From NCBI GenBank assembly GCA_003162555.1, contig PMNQ01000243.1:3251-18004 (forward strand): DNA of 14,754 bases, in the 5' to 3' direction. Below the pieces are notes generated by a model that did not search any database, was not told where the DNA came from, and saw only the letters and a list, made by a program, of their open reading frames with translations. The position numbers and the translations under genes are program-made. Shown here piece by piece: positions 7,684 through 14,754 of the stretch (position 1 is the stretch's first letter; every line of letters begins with the position of its first letter). The DNA comes from Gammaproteobacteria bacterium. GTDB taxonomy: Bacteria; Pseudomonadota; Gammaproteobacteria; Steroidobacterales; Steroidobacteraceae.

Positions 7684-8253
7684 ATGTCGAGTTACACCAC
7701 CAGCGAAATCCGCGCGGGCATGAAGGTCATCCTCGAGGGTGACCCGTACGCCATCGTCGACAACGAATTCGTCAAGCCCGGCAAGGGCCAGGCCTTCAAT
7801 CGCATCAAGGTGCGCAACCTTAAGAACGGCCGCACGATCGAACGCACCTTTCGCTCCGGCGAGTCGCTCGAAGCCGCCGACGTCATGGACGCCGAGATGC
7901 AGTACCTCTACAACGACGGCAGTTTCTGGCATTTCATGGTGCCGGAGAACTTCGAGCAGTACGCAGCCGACAAGTCCCTGGTCGGCGAGAGCGCCGTCTG
8001 GCTCAAGGACGGCATGAACTGCACCGTCACGCTGTGGAACAACGTGCCGCTGGTGGTCACGCCGCCGGCGCATGTGGAGCTCAAGATCGTCGAGACCGAT
8101 CCGGGTCTGCGCGGTGATACCGCCACCGGCGGGCAGAAATCAGCCAAGCTGGAAACCGGCGCAGTCGTGCGCGTGCCGCTGTTCCTCAATGAAGGCGAAG
8201 TGATCCGCGTCGACACGCGCAGCGGCGAGTACGTGTCCCGCGCCAAGGGCTGA
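7684..8253 (+). CDS. efp: Translation elongation factor P
   Basis: EF-P binds the ribosome between the P and E sites and relieves stalling at polyproline stretches. This 189-residue protein matches E. coli EF-P (188) in length and in motifs: [11 protein letters not shown] (28-38), TFRSGE, YLYNDG.FWHFM, TLWN..P and the C-terminal [11 protein letters not shown]. Lys34 in PGKGQ is the position that EpmA modifies with beta-lysine in E. coli, and a matching epmA lies at 10928-11908. The three domains (KOW-like and two OB folds) are intact. The ATG at 7684 gives the canonical N-terminus. It is preceded by a leader with a candidate promoter and followed after 9 nt by an aminopeptidase gene, suggesting co-transcription. 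In E. coli the divergent neighbour is epmB; here it is the FimX-like gene. Confidence 0.98.
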   Translation: MSSYTTSEIRAGMKVILEGDPYAIVDNEFVKPGKGQAFNRIKVRNLKNGRTIERTFRSGESLEAADVMDAEMQYLYNDGSFWHFMVPENFEQYAADKSLVGESAVWLKDGMNCTVTLWNNVPLVVTPPAHVELKIVETDPGLRGDTATGGQKSAKLETGAVVRVPLFLNEGEVIRVDTRSGEYVSRAKG

Positions 8254-8262
8254 GCCCGGCCA

Positions 8263-10902
8263 ATGTCCCGCACGGCGCGGCTGGTCACGACGGCGCTGCT
8301 GCTCACCGCGATGCTGCAGGCTGCGCCAGCAGTCGCCGCCGCGCCGTTTTCCCTGCTGACGACGCCCGGCCGGCTGCCGAAGAACGTGGTGCCGGTCGGG
8401 TACCGGTTGGCGCTGACGCCCGATGCGGCCGGGCACACGATCCGCGGCATCGAATCGGTGCGGCTGGATTTCCGCGAATCGACCGCGACCATCAGCTTCA
8501 ATTCCCTGCATGAGACGCTCGCCGATGTGCGGCTCGACGGCGTGCCGGTCCGCGCGGTCGACTCCAGCGACGATCGTCAGATGACGACGTTGACGCTGGC
8601 GGCGCCGGCCGGCAGCGGACCGCATACCCTGAGCTTCACCTATGTCGGGCGGATTGAAACCGCGCCGCAGGGACTGTTCGCACAGTCGTTCGTCAAGCCC
8701 GGGGGCGGCCGCGACGTACTGCTGTCGACGCAATTCGAGGCCACCGACGCGCGCCGCATGTTCCCCTGCTGGGACGAGCCGGCGTTCCGTGCCACATTTG
8801 ACCTGTCTGTCACGTTGCCGTCGAAGTGGGCGGCGGTATCCAACATGCCGGTGCTGCGGCGCGTGCAGCACGGCACAACCGCGACCGTGCATTTCCAGCC
8901 GACACCGAGCATGCCGAGCTACCTGGTGCACCTGTCGGCGGGCGACCTGGCGGTTATTTCCGGCCGCAGTGGCGTCACGCGCCTCGGCGTCTGGGCGGTG
9001 CGCGGGCAGGAGCAGTATGGCGCCGAGGCTCTCGCCAACGCCCGGCAGATTCTTGCCGACTACAACGACTACTTTGGCACGCCGTTTCCGCTGCCCAAGC
9101 TCGATTCGATTGCAGTGCCGGGTGGCTTCCAGGGTGCAATGGAGGACTGGGGTTCGATTTCCTACAACGATCAGGCGCTGCTGATCACACCTTCGAGCAC
9201 GCTGGCCGACCGCCAGGAAGTGTTCAGCATCCAGGCGCACGAGATGGCGCATCAATGGCATGGCGATCTGGTCACCATGGGCTGGTGGGACGACATCTGG
9301 TTGAACGAGAGCTTTGCCTCCTGGCGAGCCGCGCAGGAAACCGATCTGCGCCACCCCGATTGGCGCTGGTGGGAGGTGCAGGACGGGAGCAAGGAAAACG
9401 CCATGGAGGCCGACGCGCGCGTGACCGCGCACGCGATCGAGCAGCATGTGAGCGACGAACTGCAGGCCATCAATGCCTTCGACCCGCAGATCACGTATGA
9501 CAAGGGACAGGCCGTTTTGCGCATGCTGGAGGCGCACCTCGGTCCCGACATCTTTCGCGCCGGTGTGCGCACACTGATGAAGGCGCGGGCCTATTCCAAC
9601 GCCAGTACCACGGACCTGTGGAACGCACTGAGCGCTGCGGGTGGCTACGATGTTGGCGCCATTGCCACGAGCTGGACGCAACAGCCGGGATTCCCGCTCG
9701 TGAGTGTGGCCGCCGACTGCGCCGCCGATGGTGCACGCACGCTGCATTTGACGCAGCGCCGTTTTCTATTGCAGGGTCAGGATCCGGCTGGCGCATCGCA
9801 CTGGCAGGTGCCATTGCTGCTGCGCTCCGGCGCCGACGCTGACGTGCAACCAGTGCTGCTCACGCACGACGGACAAACCGTCGCGGCCGGCAACTGCGCT
9901 CAGGCGCTGAGCGTCAACGCCGGCGCGGTCGGCTATTTTCGCGCTGCCTATGACGATGCGATCCTGCAGGCCAACACGCAGAACTTTGCGCGGCTGGCTT
10001 CCGGCGACCGCATAGCCTTGCTGGACGACCAGTGGGCCCTGGTCGAGACCGGGGCACAGCCGCTAGGTAGCTATCTCAAGCTGGCGGAGGCAATGGGCGA
10101 CTCCTCGGGCGAGCGCGCCTGGACGCAGATCGCCGCCTCACTCGATACCATCGAATACGACGTGCGCGGGACGCCTGCTCACGATGCCTTTGCCGCCTAC
10201 GCACGCGCGCTGATCAAACCCGTTGCCGACCGGCTTGGTTGGGACGCGCGTGCGGGCGATTCCCCTGGCGTGCAGAACCTGCGCCGTACGCTGATCGGCG
10301 AACTCGGCGCATGGGGTGACGAAGCGACGATCGCGGCGGCCCGGCGCCGCTTCGAGGTGCTGCGCGCGCATCGTGACGCGATTCGCGCCGACGATCAGCA
10401 GCTCATTCTCGAGATTGTCGCGCGGTACGCCGACGCCACCGCCTTCGAGCAATTGCACGCCGTCGCGCGCTCGGCATCCAATGAGACGGAACTGCGGCGT
10501 TACTACGGCGCGCTGATGCTCGTGCGTGATCCGCAGCTCGCCAAAGCGGCGGCCGGCATTGCGCTCTCCGGCGAGATCCCGCCACAGGCCGAAGCGCTGC
10601 GCTCGGGCCTGGTCTTTGCGTTGCACGGGGAACACCCGCCGCTGGCCTGGAATACGTTCACGGCGCATGCCGATGCGCTGCTGGCGCCGCTGCAGCCATT
10701 TGGCCCCATTTACGAGGCGCAGTACTGTCCGGACATCTTCTGGAATTCCGCGCCGCTGGAGCAGATCGAAGCGTGGGTTCGCGCGCGCGTACCGGCCGAA
10801 ATGTCCGGGGAACTGGCGCGCGGCATGGAGGCGGCGCGCTTCCAGGTCGCGCTCCAGTCGCGGTTGCAGGCCGCGGTTGTCGGGTTTCTGGCGTCGCGAT
10901 AG
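8263..10902 (+). CDS. Secreted M1-family zinc aminopeptidase
   Basis: This is a predicted periplasmic or exported metallo-aminopeptidase that removes N-terminal residues from peptides; it has 879 residues. The N-terminus has a basic start, a hydrophobic core and an Ala-rich region (about 1-26, cleavage near AVAA/AP) typical of a Sec signal peptide. The zinc site is complete: HEMAH (326-330) followed by Glu349 in LNESFASW, and the catalytic tyrosine is in ITYDKG (Tyr412). The substrate-binding GAMEN motif reads GAMED (291-295), an Asn-to-Asp change. The N-terminal beta domain (about 30-230) is followed by the catalytic domain and an ERAP1_C-like helical C-terminal domain (about 550-870). It begins 9 nt after the efp stop and probably shares its transcript. 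It is not the cytosolic PepN type, because it is exported. With the Opp importer it would fit a peptide-scavenging lifestyle; that link is inference. Confidence 0.93.
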   Translation: MSRTARLVTTALLLTAMLQAAPAVAAAPFSLLTTPGRLPKNVVPVGYRLALTPDAAGHTIRGIESVRLDFRESTATISFNSLHETLADVRLDGVPVRAVDSSDDRQMTTLTLAAPAGSGPHTLSFTYVGRIETAPQGLFAQSFVKPGGGRDVLLSTQFEATDARRMFPCWDEPAFRATFDLSVTLPSKWAAVSNMPVLRRVQHGTTATVHFQPTPSMPSYLVHLSAGDLAVISGRSGVTRLGVWAVRGQEQYGAEALANARQILADYNDYFGTPFPLPKLDSIAVPGGFQGAMEDWGSISYNDQALLITPSSTLADRQEVFSIQAHEMAHQWHGDLVTMGWWDDIWLNESFASWRAAQETDLRHPDWRWWEVQDGSKENAMEADARVTAHAIEQHVSDELQAINAFDPQITYDKGQAVLRMLEAHLGPDIFRAGVRTLMKARAYSNASTTDLWNALSAAGGYDVGAIATSWTQQPGFPLVSVAADCAADGARTLHLTQRRFLLQGQDPAGASHWQVPLLLRSGADADVQPVLLTHDGQTVAAGNCAQALSVNAGAVGYFRAAYDDAILQANTQNFARLASGDRIALLDDQWALVETGAQPLGSYLKLAEAMGDSSGERAWTQIAASLDTIEYDVRGTPAHDAFAAYARALIKPVADRLGWDARAGDSPGVQNLRRTLIGELGAWGDEATIAAARRRFEVLRAHRDAIRADDQQLILEIVARYADATAFEQLHAVARSASNETELRRYYGALMLVRDPQLAKAAAGIALSGEIPPQAEALRSGLVFALHGEHPPLAWNTFTAHADALLAPLQPFGPIYEAQYCPDIFWNSAPLEQIEAWVRARVPAEMSGELARGMEAARFQVALQSRLQAAVVGFLASR

Positions 10903-10906
10903 CTGC

Positions 10907-10923
10907 CGCTGCCGCGAGCAGCG
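10907..10923. terminator. Small GC hairpin between convergent stop codons
   Basis: CGCTGC-CGCGA-GCAGCG forms a 6-bp perfect stem with a 5-nt loop inside the 25-nt gap between the aminopeptidase and epmA stops. No T-run follows on either strand, so a classical intrinsic terminator is not present. It may contribute weakly to stopping or 3'-end protection in both directions. Confidence 0.25.
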
Positions 10924-10927
10924 CCAC

Positions 10928-11908
10928 TCAGGCGCGCTCGCTCGTGAAGGCGATCACCTCATCGATCCGCTCTGCTCTGCACGCGAGCATCAGCAGCCGG
11001 TCGAACCCCAGCGCCACGCCGGCGCAGGGCGGGAGTCCTGCCGCCAGCGCCGCGAGCAGATATTCATCAATCGCCGGCACCGGCAGATTGCGTGCGGCGC
11101 GGAGGCGCTGATCTGCCGCGAATCGCTGCCGCTGTTCCTGCCCGTCTCCGAGTTCCTCGAAGCCATTGGCGAGTTCGACGCCGCGCAGGTACAGCTCGAA
11201 GCGCAGCGCCACGCGCGGATCCGCCGGGTCGAGTCGCGCCAGTGCCGCCTGGCTGGCCGGATACCGGTGCACGAACACCGGGCCGTCCGTTCCCAATTGC
11301 GGACCGACCCGCAATCCCATCAGCAGATCCAGCAGTTCATCCCGGTCGCAATGTTGCAGCAGCGCCTCCTCGAACCCCGCCCGGCGCGCGCGCGCGGCCA
11401 GCGCGTCGTCACTGTCGGTGAGCGGATTGCAGTCCAGCGCCTCGATGAAGGCCTGCTCGTAACTGAGGTAGCGCGTTGCGGCGAGGGAGGCACCACGCAG
11501 CAGCTGGCGCAGCAGCGCATCGACTTCCTCCATGAGGGCGGCAAAGGCCCAGCCACGCCGGTACCACTCCACGATCATGAATTCGCTGTTGTGCAGCTGG
11601 CCCTGTTCCTCGCCGCGGAACACGTGGCACATCTGGTAGATGTCGCCGCTCCCCGCTGCGAGCAGACGCTTCATCGCGTACTCGGGTGAGGTGTGCAGGT
11701 AGCGCGGCCGGCCATCGCCGCCTGGCCAACGCACCTCGGCGGAATGGATGTTGACGTCGGTTACCGCAGAGTTCACCAGCTGCGGCGTGTCGACCTCGAG
11801 CAGGCCGCGCGTGGCGAAGAAGGCGCGAATTTCCGCCAGCATGCCGGCGCGTCGCCGCAGCCGTTCGGCGCTGGCGCCCGGACGCCAATCGTCCGTGCTC
11901 GCGCTCAT
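10928..11908 (-). CDS. epmA: EF-P beta-lysine ligase EpmA (PoxA/GenX, LysRS paralogue)
   Basis: EpmA activates (R)-beta-lysine with ATP and attaches it to the conserved lysine of EF-P. The protein has 326 residues; E. coli EpmA has 325. It is a class II synthetase catalytic core without the tRNA-anticodon domain. N-terminal RLRRRAGMLAEIRAFFATRG and LEVDTPQL are followed by HTSPEYAMKRLL (72-83), motif 2 FRGEEQGQLHNSEF and VEWY (97-116), GVELANGFEEL (243-253) and motif 3 GVALGFDRL (297-305). Ala299 aligns with E. coli Ala298, the residue that differs from glycine in true LysRS. The ATG at 11908 overlaps the psd stop (ATGA), and an upstream extension to 12295 is only shadow sequence. Its substrate EF-P, with target Lys34, is encoded at 7684. 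EpmB, which makes beta-lysine, is not in the window. Confidence 0.96.
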   Translation of the reverse strand: MSASTDDWRPGASAERLRRRAGMLAEIRAFFATRGLLEVDTPQLVNSAVTDVNIHSAEVRWPGGDGRPRYLHTSPEYAMKRLLAAGSGDIYQMCHVFRGEEQGQLHNSEFMIVEWYRRGWAFAALMEEVDALLRQLLRGASLAATRYLSYEQAFIEALDCNPLTDSDDALAARARRAGFEEALLQHCDRDELLDLLMGLRVGPQLGTDGPVFVHRYPASQAALARLDPADPRVALRFELYLRGVELANGFEELGDGQEQRQRFAADQRLRAARNLPVPAIDEYLLAALAAGLPPCAGVALGFDRLLMLACRAERIDEVIAFTSERA

Positions 11909-12783
11909 GACCCTATCAACTGACCTACCCGCAGCACGGTCCCTGCCGCGAGCGATGGCTCCCACTTCGATGCTCCAGGCGGCAACAGCAGGATCACGGT
12001 CGAGCCCATGTTGAAGCGCCCGAGTTCTGCGCCGCGCTCCAGCGTCGCCGGCGCGGAAAGCGCCGCCGCCGGCGGAATGGGCAGGGCGACGCTGCCGCGA
12101 GCGCGCCTTGGCACGATGTCGCCGTGCCAGACCGTGCCCATGCTGCCGACAAACAGAGCGCCTACCATCACCAGCACGTGTGTTCCCGAAGCGCCATCGA
12201 ACTGCAGGATCACGCGCTCGTTGCGTGCAAACAGGCCGGGCACGTGGCGGGCGGTGGTGTCGTTGACGCTGAACAGGCGTCCCGGCACGTACCACGCGCC
12301 GCGCAGCGCGCCGCTCAGTGCCATGTGGATGCGGTGGTAGTTGAACGGCGCGAGATAAATGGTCATGAACAGGCCATCGACCAGGCTGTCGGCGAGTGCG
12401 TCATTGCCGGCCAGCAACTCACGCAGGCCGTAATCGCGTCCCTTGGCCTGAATGAGCCGTCCACGCGTCGCGGAGCCGAGTGCGCTGATGGTGCCGTCGA
12501 CCGGACTGTCGATGCTGTTCGCGGCAGGCGAGGGGCTACGCGTCTCCGGTCGTAGCGCCCGCGTGAAGAACAGGTTGAAGCTGGCATAGCCCTGCGGATC
12601 GGGTTGCACCGCATCGCTCATGTCGGGCCTGAAGCCGCGCATGAACGCAGCGATCAGCGGGCGCCGCACCCAGCTGTAGCGGCAGCGCGCAATGGCGCCG
12701 ATCAGCCTCGACAGCAGATGCTGAGGCAGCAGGTATTGCATGGTGACGAACCAGCGGCCGCCGGTAGCGCTGGGCGTGCTCAC
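11905..12783 (-). CDS. psd: Phosphatidylserine decarboxylase proenzyme
   Basis: Psd converts phosphatidylserine to phosphatidylethanolamine at the inner membrane. It is a pyruvoyl enzyme made by self-cleavage of a 292-residue proenzyme. The catalytic triad is visible by comparison with E. coli: Asp96 in SPVDGT, His153 in NYHRIHM and Ser261 in the cleavage motif MGST (259-262; LGST in E. coli). Cleavage before Ser261 would leave an alpha chain of only 32 residues, shorter than the roughly 69 of E. coli. The N-terminal segment QYLLPQHLLSRLIG and the YASFNLFFTRALRP stretch are typical of the family. The start is a GTG at 12783 overlapping the upstream SCO1 stop (GTGA); an internal ATG at residue 15 (12741) is an alternative that keeps QYLLPQ. 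The stop overlaps the epmA start. Confidence 0.95.
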   Translation of the reverse strand: MSTPSATGGRWFVTMQYLLPQHLLSRLIGAIARCRYSWVRRPLIAAFMRGFRPDMSDAVQPDPQGYASFNLFFTRALRPETRSPSPAANSIDSPVDGTISALGSATRGRLIQAKGRDYGLRELLAGNDALADSLVDGLFMTIYLAPFNYHRIHMALSGALRGAWYVPGRLFSVNDTTARHVPGLFARNERVILQFDGASGTHVLVMVGALFVGSMGTVWHGDIVPRRARGSVALPIPPAAALSAPATLERGAELGRFNMGSTVILLLPPGASKWEPSLAAGTVLRVGQLIGS

Positions 12784-13394
12784 AGCAAAGCGCTCCCGGC
12801 GAGCTTGCGCAGATCGGCATCGAGCAGTGCGGCCTGCAACGGTGGACTGAACACGGCAATGAGCTGTGCGTGGCTGTCTATCAGAAAGAGCGTGGCCGAG
12901 TGATCGACGCTGTACTGATTGCCCGGCTGCTCGCGCAGCTCGGCGAAGGCACTGAATTCGTGCAGCAATGGAGCCAGGGTCTGCGCTTCGGGGCGCAGGC
13001 CGGTGAAGCCGGGGCCAAAGGCCGACAGGTACTGGCGCAGTGCCTCCGGCGTGTCACGCTTAGGGTCGACCGTGACGAACCACATGCGCAGGTCCGCAAG
13101 CGGCGCGCGTGTGCGCAAATCACGCAACACCGCGAGCGTGGTCGGACACGCATCCGGGCAGGCCGTGAATCCGAAGTACAGGAGCGTCGCATGGCCGCGC
13201 AACGCATCGTTCCCCAGTTGGTGGCCTTCCGTGTCGGTCAGCGTGAACGGCGAAAGCGCACGCGGCCGCGGCAGAGCGCTGCCACTCTGCAGCGTCACGG
13301 GGCTTTGTGTCAGCATGTGCGCGAGCAGGCCGCCAGCAATCGCTCCGGCCAGACTCGTGAGCAGCAGCCAGGGCAATAGACGTCGCAGTTTCAT
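12780..13394 (-). CDS. SCO1/SenC-family copper chaperone for cytochrome oxidase
   Basis: This is a membrane-anchored, periplasm-facing thioredoxin-fold protein of 204 residues. A basic start and one hydrophobic helix (about 7-27) form an uncleaved anchor. The copper-binding motif CPDACP (Cys79 and Cys83) and the distal His165 in SVDHSATLF are present, as are FGFTACPD, VTVDPKRDTP and FLID, all hallmarks of SCO proteins. Family members deliver copper to the CuA centre of cytochrome c oxidase or act as thiol reductases; no oxidase genes are nearby, so the target is unknown. The ATG at 13394 shares the CATG palindrome with the apparent prmB start on the other strand. The TGA overlaps the psd GTG, making this the first gene of a three-gene operon with psd and epmA. 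Confidence 0.93.
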   Translation of the reverse strand: MKLRRLLPWLLLTSLAGAIAGGLLAHMLTQSPVTLQSGSALPRPRALSPFTLTDTEGHQLGNDALRGHATLLYFGFTACPDACPTTLAVLRDLRTRAPLADLRMWFVTVDPKRDTPEALRQYLSAFGPGFTGLRPEAQTLAPLLHEFSAFAELREQPGNQYSVDHSATLFLIDSHAQLIAVFSPPLQAALLDADLRKLAGSALL

Positions 13395-14316
13395 GACCCG
13401 ATTATCACATACGGTGCGGCGCGCACCGCAGCCGCAGGTGTCGGCCGCGGTGCTGCTGCGGCGCGCGACTCGCGCTCTGCAGCGCGCGCGGCTGCACTAC
13501 GGCCACGGGACCGATCGCGCGCGCGACGATGCGGCCGCGCTGGTCTGGCACGCGTTGCGGCTGCCGGCGGAGGCCAGTGCAGCGCGGCTCCGCCGCGGCG
13601 CGACCGCTGCGCAGCAGGAGCGACTGCGCACGCTGTTGGCGCGGCGCATCAGCAAACGGGTACCGGTCGTGTACCTGACGCACCGCTGCTGGTTCGCGGG
13701 GCTCGAGCTGTACGTGGACGAACGGGTGCTGATTCCGCGCTCGCCGCTCGCCGAGCTTATCGAGCGCGCATTCGCACCGTGGATCGATGCCGCGCGCGTG
13801 CGGCGCATCGCCGATGTTGGCACCGGTTCGGGCTGCATTGCCATCGCCTGCGCCCGCTGGCTGCCGCGCGCGCGCGTCGATGCGCTCGACATTTCGTCCG
13901 CCGCGCTCGAGGTCGCCAACCGCAACATCCGCCGGCACCGCTTGGGCAGGCGCGTGCGCGCCGTAAAATCCGACCATTTCAGCGCCCTCAGTCCTGGTGC
14001 TTACGATATTATCGTCAGCAACCCGCCCTACGTCGGGCGCGCCGAGCTGGCGGCGCTGCCGCCCGAGTACCGGCACGAACCGGCGCTGGCGCTGGCGGCG
14101 GGTCGCGATGGGCTCGATTCAGTGCGTGTGATCCTGCGCGACGCGGCACGATACCTGCGGCCCGGAGGCATCCTGGTGGTCGAGGTCGGCAACAGCGAGA
14201 CGCTGGTGCGCCGGAACTTTCCGCGCTTGCCGTTCACCTGGCTGGAGTTCGCGCGTGGTGGCGGTGGCGTGTTCCTGCTCACGCGTGAGCAGTTGATTGA
14301 AGGGAAGCGGAACTGA
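13393..14316 (+). CDS. prmB: Ribosomal protein L3 N5-glutamine methyltransferase PrmB
   Basis: PrmB methylates a glutamine side chain of ribosomal protein L3 using S-adenosylmethionine. At 307 residues it is close to E. coli PrmB (310). The N-terminal YGHGTD (36-41) and the stretch [19 protein letters not shown] and [16 protein letters not shown] are PrmB-type, unlike PrmC. The SAM-binding motif DVGTGSGC (141-148), the acidic DALDIS loop and the glutamine-binding NPPY (210-213) are intact, followed by [13 protein letters not shown] and the C-terminal FTWLEF and GGGVFLLT. The direct aroC neighbour, as in E. coli (yfcB-aroC), supports PrmB over PrmC. The ATG at 13393 fits the expected length but overlaps the divergent SCO1 start; GTG codons at 13414 or 13438 are alternatives. 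No ribosome-binding site is evident at any of them. The open frame upstream to 12919 is SCO1 shadow. Confidence 0.94.
   Translation: MTRLSHTVRRAPQPQVSAAVLLRRATRALQRARLHYGHGTDRARDDAAALVWHALRLPAEASAARLRRGATAAQQERLRTLLARRISKRVPVVYLTHRCWFAGLELYVDERVLIPRSPLAELIERAFAPWIDAARVRRIADVGTGSGCIAIACARWLPRARVDALDISSAALEVANRNIRRHRLGRRVRAVKSDHFSALSPGAYDIIVSNPPYVGRAELAALPPEYRHEPALALAAGRDGLDSVRVILRDAARYLRPGGILVVEVGNSETLVRRNFPRLPFTWLEFARGGGGVFLLTREQLIEGKRN
13401..13409 (-). promoter_or_regulatory. Candidate extended -10 promoter for the SCO1-psd-epmA operon
   Basis: On the minus strand TGTGATAAT reads as an extended -10 (TG, one base, then GATAAT, five of six matches to TATAAT). Standard spacing would place transcription start at about 13394, the first base of the SCO1 ATG, implying a leaderless or almost leaderless message. 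No good -35 is visible, as allowed for extended -10 promoters. It lies inside the 5' end of prmB if that gene starts at 13393. Confidence 0.4.
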
Positions 14317-14754
14317 TGTCGGGCAACACGATTGGCAGGCTGTTCACGGTGACGACCTTCGGCGAAAGCCATGGTCCGGCGCTGGGCTGCATCGTGGACG
14401 GCTGCCCGCCAGGCCTCGAGCTCACGGCAGACGACCTGCAGCGCGACGTCGATCGCCGGCGCACGGGCACCTCGCACTTCGTCAGCCAGCGGCGCGAAGC
14501 CGACGCGGTGAAAATCCTGTCCGGTGTCTACAACGGCAAAACGACCGGCACCCCGATTGGACTGTTGGTTGAAAACACCGACGCGCGCTCGCGCGATTAC
14601 GACAAGCTGGCCGACAGATTTCGTCCCGGCCATGCCGATTACACCTACGCACACAAGTATGGCCATCGCGATCATCGCGGCGGCGGCCGCTCGTCCGCAC
14701 GCGAGACCGTGATGCGCGTCGCGGCTGGAGCGATCGCGCGCAAATACCTCGGCG
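14316..14754 (+). CDS. aroC: Chorismate synthase (3' end missing)
   Basis: AroC makes chorismate from 5-enolpyruvylshikimate-3-phosphate with reduced FMN, the last step of the shikimate pathway in the cytoplasm. The first 146 codons are present and the frame is open to the window edge. The N-terminus [20 protein letters not shown] and [10 protein letters not shown] contain the first chorismate synthase signature. [31 protein letters not shown] and [15 protein letters not shown], with their phosphate- and flavin-binding residues, follow in order. The ATG overlaps the prmB TGA by one base (TGATG), and GGGAAG lies a suitable distance upstream, so it is coupled to prmB. The prmB-aroC order is widely conserved in Gammaproteobacteria. 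Confidence 0.97.
   Translation, partial: MSGNTIGRLFTVTTFGESHGPALGCIVDGCPPGLELTADDLQRDVDRRRTGTSHFVSQRREADAVKILSGVYNGKTTGTPIGLLVENTDARSRDYDKLADRFRPGHADYTYAHKYGHRDHRGGGRSSARETVMRVAAGAIARKYLG

Noticed and set aside
7448..7723. Short open frame across the efp leader
   Set aside because: It overlaps the efp start out of frame, has no ribosome-binding site and no recognisable sequence.
11909..12295. Extension of epmA upstream to 12295
   Set aside because: It overlaps psd, while the ATG at 11908 gives the E. coli EpmA length and N-terminus.
12919..13392. Extension of prmB upstream to 12919
   Set aside because: These codons are antisense to SCO1 and the PrmB-like sequence begins after 13393.
11905..13399. 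TCATGACCC repeated at the epmA start and at the SCO1/prmB start
   Set aside because: Only about nine bases match. One copy is explained by psd/epmA codons, so a shared regulatory site is not supported.

Overview
The window looks like ordinary chromosome from a GC-rich gammaproteobacterium. The GC content is high by eye. The prmB-aroC pair, an EF-P with EpmA, and a FimX-like protein all point to a lineage such as Xanthomonadales, Steroidobacterales or Nevskiales, but the exact taxon cannot be fixed from the sequence alone. I see no mobile element, CRISPR array, tRNA, rRNA or integration scar, and coding density is very high.

Positions 1-7436 hold a tightly packed minus-strand gene train. In transcription order it runs: a FimX-like REC-PAS-GGDEF-EAL protein with degenerate catalytic motifs, then a complete oligopeptide ABC importer, OppA (lipoprotein), OppB, OppC, OppD and OppF. 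OppF runs off the left edge. Gaps are 1-2 nt or negative, so this is very probably one operon that begins with a c-di-GMP receptor-like protein.

Positions 7437-7683 form a divergent regulatory region of about 250 bp, with promoter-like elements for both directions and two small GC-rich inverted repeats. On the plus strand follow efp (translation factor EF-P) and, 9 nt later, a secreted M1-family zinc aminopeptidase, which ends at 10902.

Positions 10928-13394 are a minus-strand operon, convergent with the aminopeptidase: a SCO1/SenC copper-chaperone protein, psd (phosphatidylserine decarboxylase) and epmA (EF-P beta-lysyl ligase). Their stop and start codons overlap. EpmA modifies the EF-P encoded 2.7 kb away, so enzyme and substrate are close but in separate, oppositely oriented units. 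The partner aminomutase EpmB is not in the window.

Positions 13393-14754 carry prmB (ribosomal protein L3 glutamine methyltransferase) and the start of aroC (chorismate synthase), joined by a 1-nt stop/start overlap. The SCO1 and prmB start codons appear to share the palindrome CATG.

Functional themes are peptide capture and breakdown (Opp plus the secreted aminopeptidase), c-di-GMP sensing, and translation quality (EF-P, EpmA, PrmB). I found no clear novel system. The points most worth checking are the FimX-opp operon, the lipoprotein OppA with an outer-membrane-type sorting signal, and the overlapping divergent starts at 13393.
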